Below are positions 1 to 10,048 of a stretch of DNA of 64,000 nt, one piece after another (the stretch's first letter is position 1; each line of letters starts with the position of its first letter). Origin of the DNA: Sycon ciliatum (lineage: Eukaryota; Porifera; Calcarea; Leucosolenida; Sycettidae); NCBI RefSeq assembly GCF_964019385.1, contig NC_088645.1, positions 31,953,517 to 32,017,516 on the forward strand, in the 5' to 3' direction. Under the pieces are notes generated by a model that was not told the DNA's origin, made no database searches, and saw nothing but the letters and a program-made list of their open reading frames with translations. The translations under genes were made by a program, and so were the position numbers.

Positions 1-790
1 ACATCATAGAAACCACCAACAAAGCCAAAAAACTACTACACCAACTCCACAAGACACGTGGCACAATGAACGCTTCCAGCCTATTGTTAATGTACACAAC
101 CTACATCCGACCCGTTCTCGGATATGGCAGCCTTGCCCTCTCCAACACCACACAGCAACAGCGGGACACACTGGAGAGAATTCAACGCCGTGCTATACGC
201 ATCTGCCTTCGGATTCCCCTCTTTGCACCAGTTCACCACAGCTCCCTCCTCCATCACGCAAAGCTCCCCACCCTTAGCGCACGACTCCTTGTTAAACAAG
301 CCCTACTAGCATGGGACATCCACCACCAAACCTCCCCACCACACCTGCAACAACCACATCTTGCACCACAACGTCAACACCAACCATACACCCTTCGACA
401 GACAAGGACCTACTCCATCGGACACGCACACACGAACAGGCACCGAGATTCCCCCATCAACAGTGCCCTCACCCTCTACAACTCACTCCCTATCGACATC
501 ACAACCCAACCTCGTAGAAATTCTTTCCGAAACAATGCATCCAGTTTTCTTTTGAGCAGTACCTGCTCCTGCTCCGCGCATCCCCCTGGTTTCTGATATC
601 TCGAACGTGTACTTAACTATCTCGATCACCCCTGCTAACGTTATTGCCCCCGCTTGTTTTTCAAGATCCATTGCTTCTTGCCTCCCGGTTAACTTCCATC
701 TAGCTGTTTCTGGCTAGTACCAGTTCTATCGCACTTATTAATCATCCTTATTGGCGTCACGCCATCGTGGAATAAAAGAATAATAATAAA
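1..790 (+). mobile_element. 3' end of a LINE (non-LTR retrotransposon), truncated by window edge
   Basis: The segment carries the C-terminal end of a LINE ORF2, about 175 bases of 3' untranslated sequence, an AATAAA signal at 771-776 and a short TAA-rich tail ending near 790. This coding-UTR-signal-simple-tail order is the usual 3' end of Jockey/CR1/L2-type LINEs. The 5' part lies outside the window, so the subfamily cannot be fixed. Confidence 0.75.
3..596 (+). CDS. LINE ORF2 C-terminal fragment (post-RT region)
   Basis: The open frame enters from the left edge of the window (codons in phase with position 3) and ends at TGA 594-596. It covers the region just after the reverse transcriptase palm: YIRPVLGYGS followed by LERIQRRAIRICLRI is the conserved thumb/post-RT segment of APE-type LINE polymerases, and the end has the usual YNSLP motif near residue 160. 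The catalytic FADD box would lie upstream of the window. No start is assigned because the first in-frame ATG at 66 lies inside the conserved domain. The remainder up to the stop is open, so this copy may not be old. Known from the family: ORF2 nicks target DNA and reverse-transcribes the element RNA. Subfamily unknown. Confidence 0.75.
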   Translation: MIETTNKAKKLLHQLHKTRGTMNASSLLLMYTTYIRPVLGYGSLALSNTTQQQRDTLERIQRRAIRICLRIPLFAPVHHSSLLHHAKLPTLSARLLVKQALLAWDIHHQTSPPHLQQPHLAPQRQHQPYTLRQTRTYSIGHAHTNRHRDSPINSALTLYNSLPIDITTQPRRNSFRNNASSFLLSSTCSCSAHPPGF

Positions 791-1025
791 GCGTGTTCTC
801 CAAGGTCGTAACCTCCCATGCCACATGCACCAGTACGTGTACACGATCGATTGAACAAGATTCTGAACACGCCGCTCTCCGATTCATGCAAGAACACGCC
901 AGTCGGTTTACGATACTGAAGCAACAACGACTTACGATAGTTCTGCGTACATGTACATGTATGACCAACAGGACTCGTTTGTTGGGTTTAAGGGACAAGA
1001 GGGTGAATATGAAGAGGTATAAGTC

Positions 1026-1120
1026 TAATATTTCCTTCAGCCTCGTGAATATGGGCAAATATTCACTAGTTATATACTAGTGAATATTCGCCCTTATTCA
1101 CTCGGCTTCAGGTAATATTA
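1026..1120. repeat. Imperfect palindrome
   Basis: The sequence around 1045-1070 (with the core ATTCACTAGT) is repeated in inverse orientation at 1076-1101, separated by about 5 bases (TATAT). Weaker pairing extends outward to roughly 1026 and 1120 (taatat...cttcag versus its complement). It can form a hairpin of about 45 bp with mismatches. It may be a tiny foldback transposon, but no target duplication is evident. Confidence 0.6.
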
Positions 1121-1270
1121 TATACGTATAGTAGTATTCTTTTGTGCGGCAACAATGCATGTTCAGGGATAGAGGAAGGAAGAGAGTGGGGTACTTCGGT
1201 CAGTGTGGCTGTGATTATGGCGTGTTTTCGTGGCTGCCGGGCATCATTAATGGTTATGTGTTTAGAAGCA

Positions 1271-1565
1271 GAAAAGAGGACCAAAGCGCTACACTAGAAT
1301 GTCCACTTACACCGCCAGTTACTTTACAATCAGCTCATGCCACGATAACGATGACCAACCGTACTGACGGTACCTAAATGGCAATCAGCTCTCGCACGTC
1401 TTGGATGCGAACTACAACAGTCTTCGAACATGGAAGGTTCTAAGTTATAGAGCTGACTGTTCAGTAACTGGTGGTGTTAGTGGATATTCTAGCGTAACTT
1501 GTAGCTATTTGCTCCTCTTTTCTTCATAAAAATTCAGTTAATCCTTGGCTCTCCACCCGAGTCTA
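1271..1565. mobile_element. Palindromic MITE, degenerate copy (same family as 37946-38304)
   Basis: Inverted arms lie at about 1271-1340 and 1450-1525 (GAAAAGAGGACC ... and its complement), with a central core around 1400-1445 that contains ggaaggttctaagttata. The same arms and core occur at 37946-38304 and in its duplicate. The right end carries an outer segment (ggctctccacccgagtc) that is found at the left end of the other copy, so each copy seems to have lost one outer end. No coding capacity. A non-autonomous DNA transposon is the best reading. Confidence 0.6.
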
Positions 1566-2100
1566 GTTTATTAATGTATATATCACTTCTGCACCTCGTG
1601 GCTTGTCTAGACAGCCAATTAAACTGAGGAGAGGGTGAGACCAACCACAGAAGAAGAGAAAAAAGAAAACGAAAATCACTTTTTTTTTCTACAAAATCCA
1701 CATATCTCCAGACACTGGGGTGAATGATTACACAAAAGGGGAGTGGATTAGCAAGTTATAAAGCAATGGGACGCCCAGCGAGCTCTGCAGCGGAAGTGGT
1801 GACTGTGATTTTGTTTACGGGGAGACACTGAAGTGCTGTCTGACGAGGGTACCGAAATTGAGCACATCTGGAGATTGCCCAACACTGGGAGGCAGTTGGA
1901 GGCAATGGAGTAGGATAGAAAAGAAAAACGGAAGGTTGGTTGTAACGGACAGATATCAATCCAGTAAGCTATGGAAACCTACGTGGCTGACGATATAATT
2001 ATACTGCAAGGCATGAGATTTGCGAGAAGGCAATCATACCTGTGCAATTGGTGATGCAGGGGTGTCGGACACGGTACGGTCACTACGATATTGACCGTAC
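1566..2100. other. Unassigned DNA
   Basis: AT-rich flank followed by sequence with no recognisable gene. Short open frames on both strands do not resemble known proteins. I see no repeat structure here apart from a T9 run at 1680-1688. Confidence 0.4.
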
Positions 2101-2285
2101 CACTATTTGCCCCAAATACCCTGTGAATCAATAAAATGCACTGATTTGGGCTCTAATTTCCCAAAATGTTCGGCTCAGCCATCCCTCCCACACGAGTGAA
2201 TTGTACTTCAGATGGCTGACCGTACCACACTAAATTACCTTCCGCCGCCCCTGTGAGGTAAATAAAAACCAACAACAACAACAAC
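2101..2285 (+). mobile_element. LINE-type 3' UTR with CAA tail
   Basis: AATAAA motifs occur at 2130-2135 and 2261-2266; the second is followed at once by a run of about five AAC/CAA units ending at 2285. A poly(A) signal followed by a short trinucleotide tail is the typical 3' terminus of CR1/L2/Jockey-like LINEs. No coding sequence of this copy is recognisable upstream, so it is probably strongly 5'-truncated. Family assignment is inference. Confidence 0.5.
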
Positions 2286-2290
2286 TCAAT

Positions 2291-2394
2291 TCTCCCCTGT
2301 ACAAGGCCCTTCATTACTTTAATTCCTTGCCCACCCAGCTTCGCGAAATCCCTTCTCGTACCCTCTTCAAATGCCAGATATCCCTGCTGTTGCA
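2291..2394 (+). pseudogene. LINE ORF2 extreme C terminus, cut by a minisatellite
   Basis: One frame reads LYKALHYFNSLPTQLREIPS and continues to about residue 35. YFNSLP plus a basic tail is the conserved last segment of LINE ORF2 proteins (compare YNSLP at 3-596 and LWNQLP in the 13.4-14.8 kb LINE). The frame runs straight into the 51-bp tandem array at about 2395, without a stop. The matching 3' UTR of a LINE reappears at 8211-8335, on the far side of the arrays, so the array appears to sit inside, or to have expanded from, the end of this LINE. Confidence 0.55.
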
Positions 2395-4581
2395 CAACTC
2401 TGTATGCTCGTGTAGCGACCCCCCTACCCGTACACTTAAGTACACAACTCTGTATGCTCGTGTAGCGACCACCCCTGCCCGTACACTTAAGTACGCAACT
2501 CTGTGTGCTCGTGTAGCGACCACCCCTACCCGTACACTTAAGTACGCAACTCTGTATGCTCGTGTGGCGACCACCCCTGCCCGTACACTTAAGTACACAA
2601 CTCTGTATGCTTGTGTGGCGACCACCCCTGCCCGTACACTTAAGTACACAACTCTGTATGCTCCTGTGGCGACCACCCCTGCCCGTACACTTAAGTACAC
2701 AACTCTGTATGCTCGTGTGGCGACCACCCCTGCCCGTACACTTAAGTACACAACTCTGTATGCTCGTGTGGCGACCACCCCTGCCTGTACACTTAAGTAC
2801 ACAACTCTGTATGCTCGTGTGGCGACCACCCCTGCCCGTACACTTAAGTACACAACTCTGTATGCTCGTGTGGCGACCACCCCTGCCTGTACACTTAAGT
2901 ACACAACTCTGTATGCTCGTGTGGCGACCACCCCTGCCCGTACACTTAAGTACACAACTCTGTATGCTCGTGTAGCGACCACCCCTGCCCGTACACTTAA
3001 GTACACAACTCTGTATGCTCCTGTGGCGACCACCCCTGCCCGTACACTTAAGTACACAACTCTGTATGCTCGTGTAGCGACCACCCCTACCCGTACACTT
3101 AAGTACGCAACTCTGTATGCTCGTGTGGCGACCACCCCTGCCCGTACACTTAAGTACACAACTCTGTATGCTTGTGTGGCGACCACCCCTGCCCGTACAC
3201 TTAAGTACACAACTCTGTATGCTCCTGTGGCGACCACCCCTGCCCGTACACTTAAGTACACAACTCTGTATGCTCGTGTGGCGACCACCCCTGCCCGTAC
3301 ACTTAAGTACACAACTCTGTATGCTCGTGTGGCGACCACCCCTGCCTGTACACTTAAGTACACAACTCTGTATGCTCGTGTGGCGACCACCCCTGCCCGT
3401 ACACTTAAGTACACAACTCTGTATGCTCGTGTGGCGACCACCCCTGCCTGTACACTTAAGTACACAACTCTGTATGCTCGTGTGGCGACCACCCCTGCCC
3501 GTACACTTAAGTACACAACTCTGTATGCTCGTGTAGCGACCACCCCTGCCCGTACACTTAAGTACACAACTCTGTATGCTCCTGTGGCGACCACCCCTGC
3601 CCGTACACTTAAGTACACAACTCTGTATGCTCGTGTGGCGACCACCCCTGCCCGTACACGTAAGTACACAACTCTGTATGCTCGTGTGGCGACCACCCCT
3701 GCCCGTACACTTAAGTACACAACTCTGTATGCTCCTGTGGCGACCACCCCTGCCCGTACACTTAAGTACACAACTCTGTATGCTCGTGTAGCGACCACCC
3801 CTACCCGTACACTTAAGTACGCAACTCTGTATGCTCGTGTGGCGACCACCCCTGCCCGTACACTTAAGTACACAACTCTGTATGCTTGTGTGGCGACCAC
3901 CCCTGCCCGTACACTTAAGTACACAACTCTGTATGCTCCTGTGGCGACCACCCCTGCCCGTACACTTAAGTACACAACTCTGTATGCTCGTGTGGCGACC
4001 ACCCCTGCCCGTACACTTAAGTACACAACTCTGTATGCTCGTGTGGCGACCACCCCTGCCTGTACACTTAAGTACACAACTCTGTATGCTCGTGTGGCGA
4101 CCACCCCTGCCCGTACACTTAAGTACACAACTCTGTATGCTCGTGTGGCGACCACCCCTGCCTGTACACTTAAGTACACAACTCTGTATGCTCGTGTGGC
4201 GACCACCCCTGCCCGTACACTTAAGTACACAACTCTGTATGCTCGTGTAGCGACCACCCCTGCCCGTACACTTAAGTACACAACTCTGTATGCTCCTGTG
4301 GCGACCACCCCTGCCCGTACACTTAAGTACACAACTCTGTATGCTCGTGTGGCGACCACCCCTGCCCGTACACTTAAGTACACAACTCTGTATGCTCGTG
4401 TGGCGACCACCCCTGCCCGTACACTTAAGTACACAACTCTGTATGCTCGTGTGGCGACCACCCCTGCCCGTACACTTTTAAAAGTACACAACTCTGTATG
4501 CTCGTGTGGCGACCACCCCTGCCTGTACACTTAAGTACACAACTCTGTATGCTCGTGTGGCGACCACCCCTGCCCGTACAC
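2395..4581. repeat. 51-bp minisatellite, left array (about 43 units)
   Basis: A 51-bp unit (core CGTACACTTAAGTACACAAC ... tctgtatgctcgtgtggcg ... accacccctgcc) is repeated head to tail with few substitutions. Variant units (gctcctgtgg, gcttgtgtgg, gctcgtgtag with ctacccg, tgcctgt) recur in the same order. One block of 11 units (561 bp, from about 2512) is followed by one of 14 units (714 bp, from about 3073), so a higher-order repeat exists. One unit near 4476 has an expanded AT core (cttttaaaag). Because 51 is divisible by 3, every frame lacking a stop stays open on both strands; the long ORFs here (over 700 codons each way) are artefacts of that and are not annotated as genes. Confidence 0.95.
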
Positions 4582-4585
4582 TTAA

Positions 4586-7190
4586 GAGAGCATGTCTGAG
4601 AAAACCAGAACATATGTGCAAGTCGATCTCTCAGATTTCGCTCAAATTTTGCAGGTAGGTTTGCTTTGGGGTGTAGATCGACATTCCAAAGCCCGCACAA
4701 AATCTTTTGAAGGGAACCATGAAATTGGCATACCCCTCAATATTGGCCCAATATTGGCACGATTTATGGGTCTACAAACGAGCCACGGCACAGCGTACAA
4801 GAACAAGCTACGAACAAAACTCCATCAAGCCAACATTACCTCACCTTAGAAGAGTTCTTGGGGCAGCACCACTTAGCCACGCCAGCATCCCAGAAGACGA
4901 GGGCAATCATCCCTTGACGCCACAAATGATCGTCTTGAAAATAGCCAAATTACAAGCGCTGATAAAACAGCGAGCTACGTCCTCAATTAGCAAACACTAT
5001 ACACCGGCAGATAGTAGAACACCTCTTCTAGCACTGAGGACATGTCCCCCATCATCCTTTTTGGGTTTTCTTGAAATAAACAATTTTGAATTTTTCCACT
5101 CGACCATTCTGAAATACGTCCAAACTCATACCTGCGCAGGAAAGCTCGCCCCTCCGCGACGTCTAGTCAGCAATTTCTACTCCAACACCACTCCCAACGC
5201 TGCAGAACAAAGTGTATTGTTGACTCTGACAAGGAAAAGCAGCGGTGATCACTTGTCACTCCAAACGACAAGCTTCTCCTTGCGCCACCAACATTTTTCG
5301 GTGCAACAGTTGATGCAAAAGTGATTGAATTTTTGCGTCTAGTTTTTGGATTTTACTGCAAGAGGAATGATGAAATCACGTGCCTCGTGACACAAGAATG
5401 CCAGGTCTCATGGATCACGGTTCAGCAGTTGTTCCGAGTCATCTTGATCAAGCGCACCTGCACTTGCATGGATCACCCGTTGATCAAGATCGGATCAAGT
5501 GCATCTTGATGTCCAGCTCAAGACAAGAGCACGCATGTCGTGTTGGAGGCCTTCCAGCCGGGACTTTCCCTCAACATGCAGCACAGAGACTAGGGCGAGT
5601 AGGGTCAAATCACGTTGTTCATGACGTAAGAAATCTGCCATGTGGGCGCGCCACATACTTCATGCAACCAGTGTTGGCCGCGCGCTGGTCAACTCCAAGC
5701 GACCTTGATGGCATGGACCACGCTCATTCCTTGCTGTTGCAGATCTACGTGGATCATCAGCATGTAAACTAGCCGTAGTTCCTGTTGAACCATGTTCGGG
5801 ATGAGCGAGGTTAGTAGGGAGGTTCTGCTCTACGTTTTGGGAACGCGACGCAAAGAATCACGCGAACTTTCTTCGCGTTCCCGTAACGTAAAGAAATGCT
5901 GTTCTGCTCACGTTTCACCTAGAGAAGTCACGTGGAATGTGTACTGGGAATTTCCCCTTCCATATTTGGCAGTTTTCTGCATGCAGTTGATCGATACCCA
6001 GCAAATCCGTACGCATTTTCTCTGCGTGTGCCACAACGTAGAGAACCCCATCTCCGCGTAGAAATCTGGAGCCAAAACACGCGAAGCCGTAGACTCTAAC
6101 CCAGACACCTGCTCTCTACGTGATTTCTCTACGCTTCACGTATAGCAGAACCTCCCTAGTGTGAAAAAATGCATCCCTGTTCTTACTGCAAGAGGAAATA
6201 TCTCAAAGAATTCTTGCCAATGCAATACTGCTAGCGTTATAACGATAGTTTCTGCATGTTCTGAGCAGAGCATGCAAGAAATATAATGCATCTTACCTCC
6301 TCCCTCATGGTCCGTTTCGAATAGCGCCTCAGGAACGATCGTGATCGTGTGCATTGTGTCGTGCACCAGAAAGCATCATTCTACGTCACGATCCACGTGA
6401 TTTCTTCATTCCTCTTGCAGTAAAATTCAAAAACTACACGCAAAAATTCAGTCACTTTTGCATCAACTGTTACACCGAAAAATGTTGGTGGCGCAAGGAG
6501 AAGCTTGTCGTTTGGAGTGACAAGTGATCACCGCTGCTTTTCCTTGTCAGAATCAACAATACACTTTGTTCTGCAGCGTTGGGAGTGGTGTTGGAGTAGA
6601 AATTGCTGACTAGACGTCGCGGAGGGGCGAGCTTTCCTGCGCAGGTATGAGTTTGGACGTATTTCAGAATGGTCGAGTGGAAAAATTCAAAATTGTTTAT
6701 TTCAAGAAAATCCAAAAAGGATGATGGGGGACATGTCCTCAGTGCTAGAAGAGGTGTTCTACTATCTGCCGGTGTATAGTGTTTGCTAATTGAGGACGTA
6801 GCTCGCTGTTTTATCAGCGCTTGTACTTTGGCTATTTTCAAGACGATCATTTGTGGCGTCAAGGGATGATTGCCCTCGTCATCTGGGATGCTGGCGTGGC
6901 TAAGTAGTGCTGCCCCAAGAACTCTTCTAAGGTGAGGTAATGTTGGCTTGATGGAGTTTTGTTCGTAGCTTGTTCTTGTACGCTGTGCCGTGGCTCGTTT
7001 GTAGACCCATAAATCGTGCCAATATTGGGCCAATATTGAGGGGTATGCTAATTTCATGGTTCCCTTCAAAAGATTTTGTGCGGGCTTTGGAATGTCGATC
7101 TACACCCCAAAGCAAACCTACCTGCAAAATTTGAACGAAATCTGAGAGATCGACTTGCACATATGTTCTGGTTTTCTCAGACATGCTCTC
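4586..7190. mobile_element. TTAA-flanked long-inverted-repeat element (2605 bp)
   Basis: Two arms of about 800 bp (4586-5392 and about 6385-7190) are inverted copies of each other with about 98-99% identity by eye, around a central segment of about 990 bp. The termini read GAGAGCATGTCTGAG at the left and its complement at the right. The element lies exactly at the TTAA of a minisatellite unit, with TTAA present on both sides (4582-4585 and 7191-7194), so the array is continuous if the element plus one TTAA is removed. Alternative: TA duplication with the end beginning AGAGAGCATG. TTAA targets are known for piggyBac and Kolobok superfamilies, but the ends do not start with the CCC typical of piggyBac. 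No transposase is recognised inside, so it is probably non-autonomous. The open frames in the arms are of unknown meaning. Confidence 0.8.
5817..6156. mobile_element. 340-bp MITE nested in the loop of the TTAA element
   Basis: The termini GGGAGGTTCTGCT and its complement (AGCAGAACCTCCC) are flanked on both sides by TA (5815-5816 and 6157-6158). The inverted repeats extend to about 20 bp with one mismatch (ctacgt/atacgt). Internal short inverted motifs (gaacgcg ... cgcgttc) are also visible. A TA target duplication points to a Tc1/mariner-type MITE. Non-coding. Confidence 0.6.
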
Positions 7191-8210
7191 TTAAGTACAC
7201 AACTCTGTATGCTCGTGTGGCGACCACCCCTGCCCGTACACTTAAGTACACAACTCTGTATGCTCGTGTAGCGACCACCCCTGCCCGTACACTTAAGTAC
7301 ACAACTCTGTATGCTCCTGTGGCGACCACCCCTGCCCGTACACTTAAGTACACAACTCTGTATGCTCGTGTGGCGACCACCCCTGCCCGTACACTTAAGT
7401 ACACAACTCTGTATGCTCGTGTGGCGACCACCCCTGCCTGTACACTTAAGTACACAACTCTGTATGCTCGTGTGGCGACCACCCCTGCCCGTACACTTAA
7501 GTACACAACTCTGTATGCTCGTGTGGCGACCACCCCTGCCTGTACACTTAAGTACACAACTCTGTATGCTCGTGTGGCGACCACCCCTGCCCGTACACTT
7601 AAGTACACAACTCTGTATGCTTGTGTGGCGACCACCCCTGCCCGTACACTTAAGTACACAACTCTGTATGCTCGTGTGGCGACCACCCCTGCCCGTACAC
7701 TTAAGTACACAACTCTGTATGCTCCTGTGGCGACCACCCCTGCCCGTACACTTAAGTACACAACTCTGTATGCTCGTGTAGCGACCACCCCTGCCCGTAC
7801 ACTTAAGTACACAACTCTGTATGCTCGTGTGGCGACCACCCCTGCCCGTACACTTAAGTACACAACTCTGTATGCTCCTGTGGCGACCACCCCTGCCCGT
7901 ACACTTAAGTACACAACTCTGTATGCTCGTGTAGCGACCACCCCTGCCTGTACACTTAAGTACACAACTCTGTATGCTCGTGTGGCGACCACCCCTGCCC
8001 GTACACTTAAGTACACAACTCTGTATGCTCGTGTAGCGACCACCCCTGCCCGTACACTTAAGTACACAACTCTGTATGCTCGTGTAGCGACCACCCCTGC
8101 CCGTACACTTAAGTACACAACTCTGTATGCTCGTGTAGCGACCACCCCTGCCCGTACACTTAAGTACACAACTCTGTATGCTCGTGTAGCGACCACCCCT
8201 GCCCGTACAC
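7191..8210. repeat. 51-bp minisatellite, right array (about 20 units)
   Basis: Same 51-bp unit and the same orientation as the left array, restarting at the TTAA that closes the inverted-repeat element. The last five units all carry the gtgtag variant. It ends with an expanded AT core (cttttaaaag) like the variant at 4476, then passes into LINE 3' UTR. Reading frames of over 330 codons on both strands are artefacts of the period. Confidence 0.95.
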
Positions 8211-8335
8211 TTTAAAAGTAGTCATTGACCCCTAGGCTCTGCCCACCCGATTCTTCCTCGATCGTTCTCCTCTCTCGCACTATTATCTCTTATTGGCCAC
8301 TGGCTATCGTGAGAATAAAGATTTGAAACAACAAC
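8211..8335 (+). mobile_element. LINE 3' UTR and tail beyond the minisatellite
   Basis: Sequence after the array has AATAAA at 8314-8319 and a short CAA-type tail (acaacaac) ending near 8335, the same architecture as the LINE ends at 790, 2285 and 15103. I infer that it is the 3' end of the LINE whose ORF2 end lies at 2291-2394. The junction with the array falls right after the last AT core. Confidence 0.5.
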
Positions 8336-8344
8336 ATTTGAAAT

Positions 8345-9860
8345 CCTAATACCTATTTTGACAAATTTGCTGCTGACGGCGTGGGTTAGGCGCTTAGCAG
8401 AAAGAGCAGTTCTAGCAGGTGGGACCACAAGCAAATTGCTTTGGCCTCCTCGAGTGCGGTTTGAGGGCATGACAGCAAAGAAAAGGACTGAACTAGAGTG
8501 CTACATGCATAAATCACACATCGCCGCCAGATGAGGAAAAAAACATATTCAAGTGCACAAAACCTGTAGATCACATACATATCGTTGATGCAGGTCTGAA
8601 CTTTGGGGTACATTGTGGCGTGAGATGGGGAGGAAGCAAGGACAGTGGTGTCATCTGCAAACAAACAAATACTTCGAAGTACAGGTATCGGGAAATGCAT
8701 ACGGGAGGTCATTAACGTATGTGAGGAATAGCAGGGGACCTAAAATGGAGCCCTGGGCAATCCGGACATCACACGCGGAGTCCGATAAAGTTGCATTCAA
8801 CGTGACCCGCTGGTTTCGGTCGAAGAGATAGCTACTTATCCAGGCGAGTAGAGAGCCGGAGGTACTGTTAGCACGAAATTTGGCGATGAGGCCCTTGTGC
8901 CTTGTGCCACACGGTGTCAAAGGCATTGGAGAGGTCGAAGAAACAGATGCGGGAGACCTGCCGCTGGTCTTTCAGAGAGCATATGTCTTGAATTGTGCGG
9001 GACAATTTCAGGAATGTGTTGTCTTTACGACGAAAGCCAGATTGTGAGGGGTGAAGAAGAGGGGAGAGATGGTCATATAAGCGGTCGTACACTATTCTCT
9101 CTGGTAGTTTGGAAACACAGGACCGGAGGGAGATTGGTCGATAATTGGAGAGGTTGTTCTTGTAGCCTTAATTTTGTACACTAGAATGACAGAGAGCGGA
9201 GTCCCCCGGTCCGATAGAGTGCTCAATGCAGAAGCAGAGCAGTAACACACGAGCCACAGAGTACCACTCGTCTGGTTTGTTGTAATCTTTAAAATAGTTT
9301 CATGCCAGATGGCAATCTTCAGACAACACTGGACTGAGAGTGGCTGACTTCCATCATGTGACGGGAGTGTGACGGGAGTGTGACAGAGGAGAGAAAAAGG
9401 TTAAAAAGAATGGATAGTGGGCAGGCAATTGTGTACCTCAGTTTCCTGAGGATCTCATTGGTGATCCGATCAGCTCCCAGGGATTTGTTCAGAGGCAGCC
9501 TTGCAAAAATTATACTTGTAAACAGTCGATGAGGTAATGATCAGGGAGTGCAATGTACAGTGCTGGTAACTGAAATCCGACCACTGAGCGGTGCGCTCAC
9601 ATCGCAAAGACCCAACATGAAACGAAATTGAGACCGCTAGAATGCGAACGCATCGCTAAGGGGTCGGATTTCAGTTGCCAGCACTGTAGTTACTGGTGGA
9701 GGTGGGGAGTAAATAGTGGGAATGGGAGCATTAGGGTCGACCTGTACGCCAGCACTGACGAAATGGTGGTTCAATAAGTTGCCAATGGATGCCGGAGAGG
9801 TGCTTGTTCGACCATTTGGGCCGATCATCTTCGAAAGTATGACTCGGGCGCTGGTAGGAT
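8345..9860 (-). pseudogene. Degenerate LINE ORF2 (reverse transcriptase), minus strand
   Basis: Pieces in different minus-strand frames, read from high to low coordinates, follow the order of a LINE RT: a linker (about 9850-9700), the RT entry motif KSLGADRITNEIL (about 9510-9470), LHPSQSGFRRKDN and the catalytic motif A FFDLSNAFDTVWH (about 9070-8900), the QGSILGPLLF motif (about 8765-8735), FADDTTVL with the catalytic Asp pair (about 8665), and the C-terminal TRGGQSNLLVVPP (about 8460-8420). Several frameshifts and stops separate them, so the copy is dead. It is interrupted by a 129-bp MITE at 9558-9686. The C-terminal TRGG(Q/H)SNLL motif is shared with the 13.4-14.8 kb LINE, so the two belong to related clades (CR1/Jockey-like). 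Confidence 0.75.
9558..9686. mobile_element. 129-bp MITE with TA target duplication
   Basis: Ends are CAGTGCTGG(T/C)AACTG ... and its complement, with about 25 bp of terminal inverted repeat and one mismatch. TA lies on each side (9556-9557 and 9687-9688). It interrupts the minus-strand LINE pseudogene, so it is younger than that LINE. A CAG start with TA duplication is usual for pogo/Tc1-mariner MITEs. It has no coding capacity. Confidence 0.8.
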
Positions 9861-10048
9861 TCCGGAATTCCGTAGTTGACGAATGAGCAGTTGAGCCACT
9901 ACTCTTCTTACAAAATTAATTCCGTGCAACGGTGAATGGACTTATTGAAGCATCATCAAACTGTGCATTCGCCTCCATCCTACACTGGCTTCATTGCCTA
10001 CAGCAGTTCACATTTTTGACGGGGACACGCCGGGACGCGACGTAAGGA

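Noticed and set aside
2314..4534. Open frames of 735 and 738 codons on opposite strands
   Set aside because: They are translations of a 51-bp tandem repeat (multiple of three). No start context, domain or transcript evidence.
2395..8210. CRISPR-like regular array
   Set aside because: Units are contiguous with no unique spacers, and the setting is eukaryotic.
7076..8215. Open frame of 379 codons crossing the end of the TTAA element into the right array
   Set aside because: Same repeat artefact, with the first 40 codons from the inverted arm.
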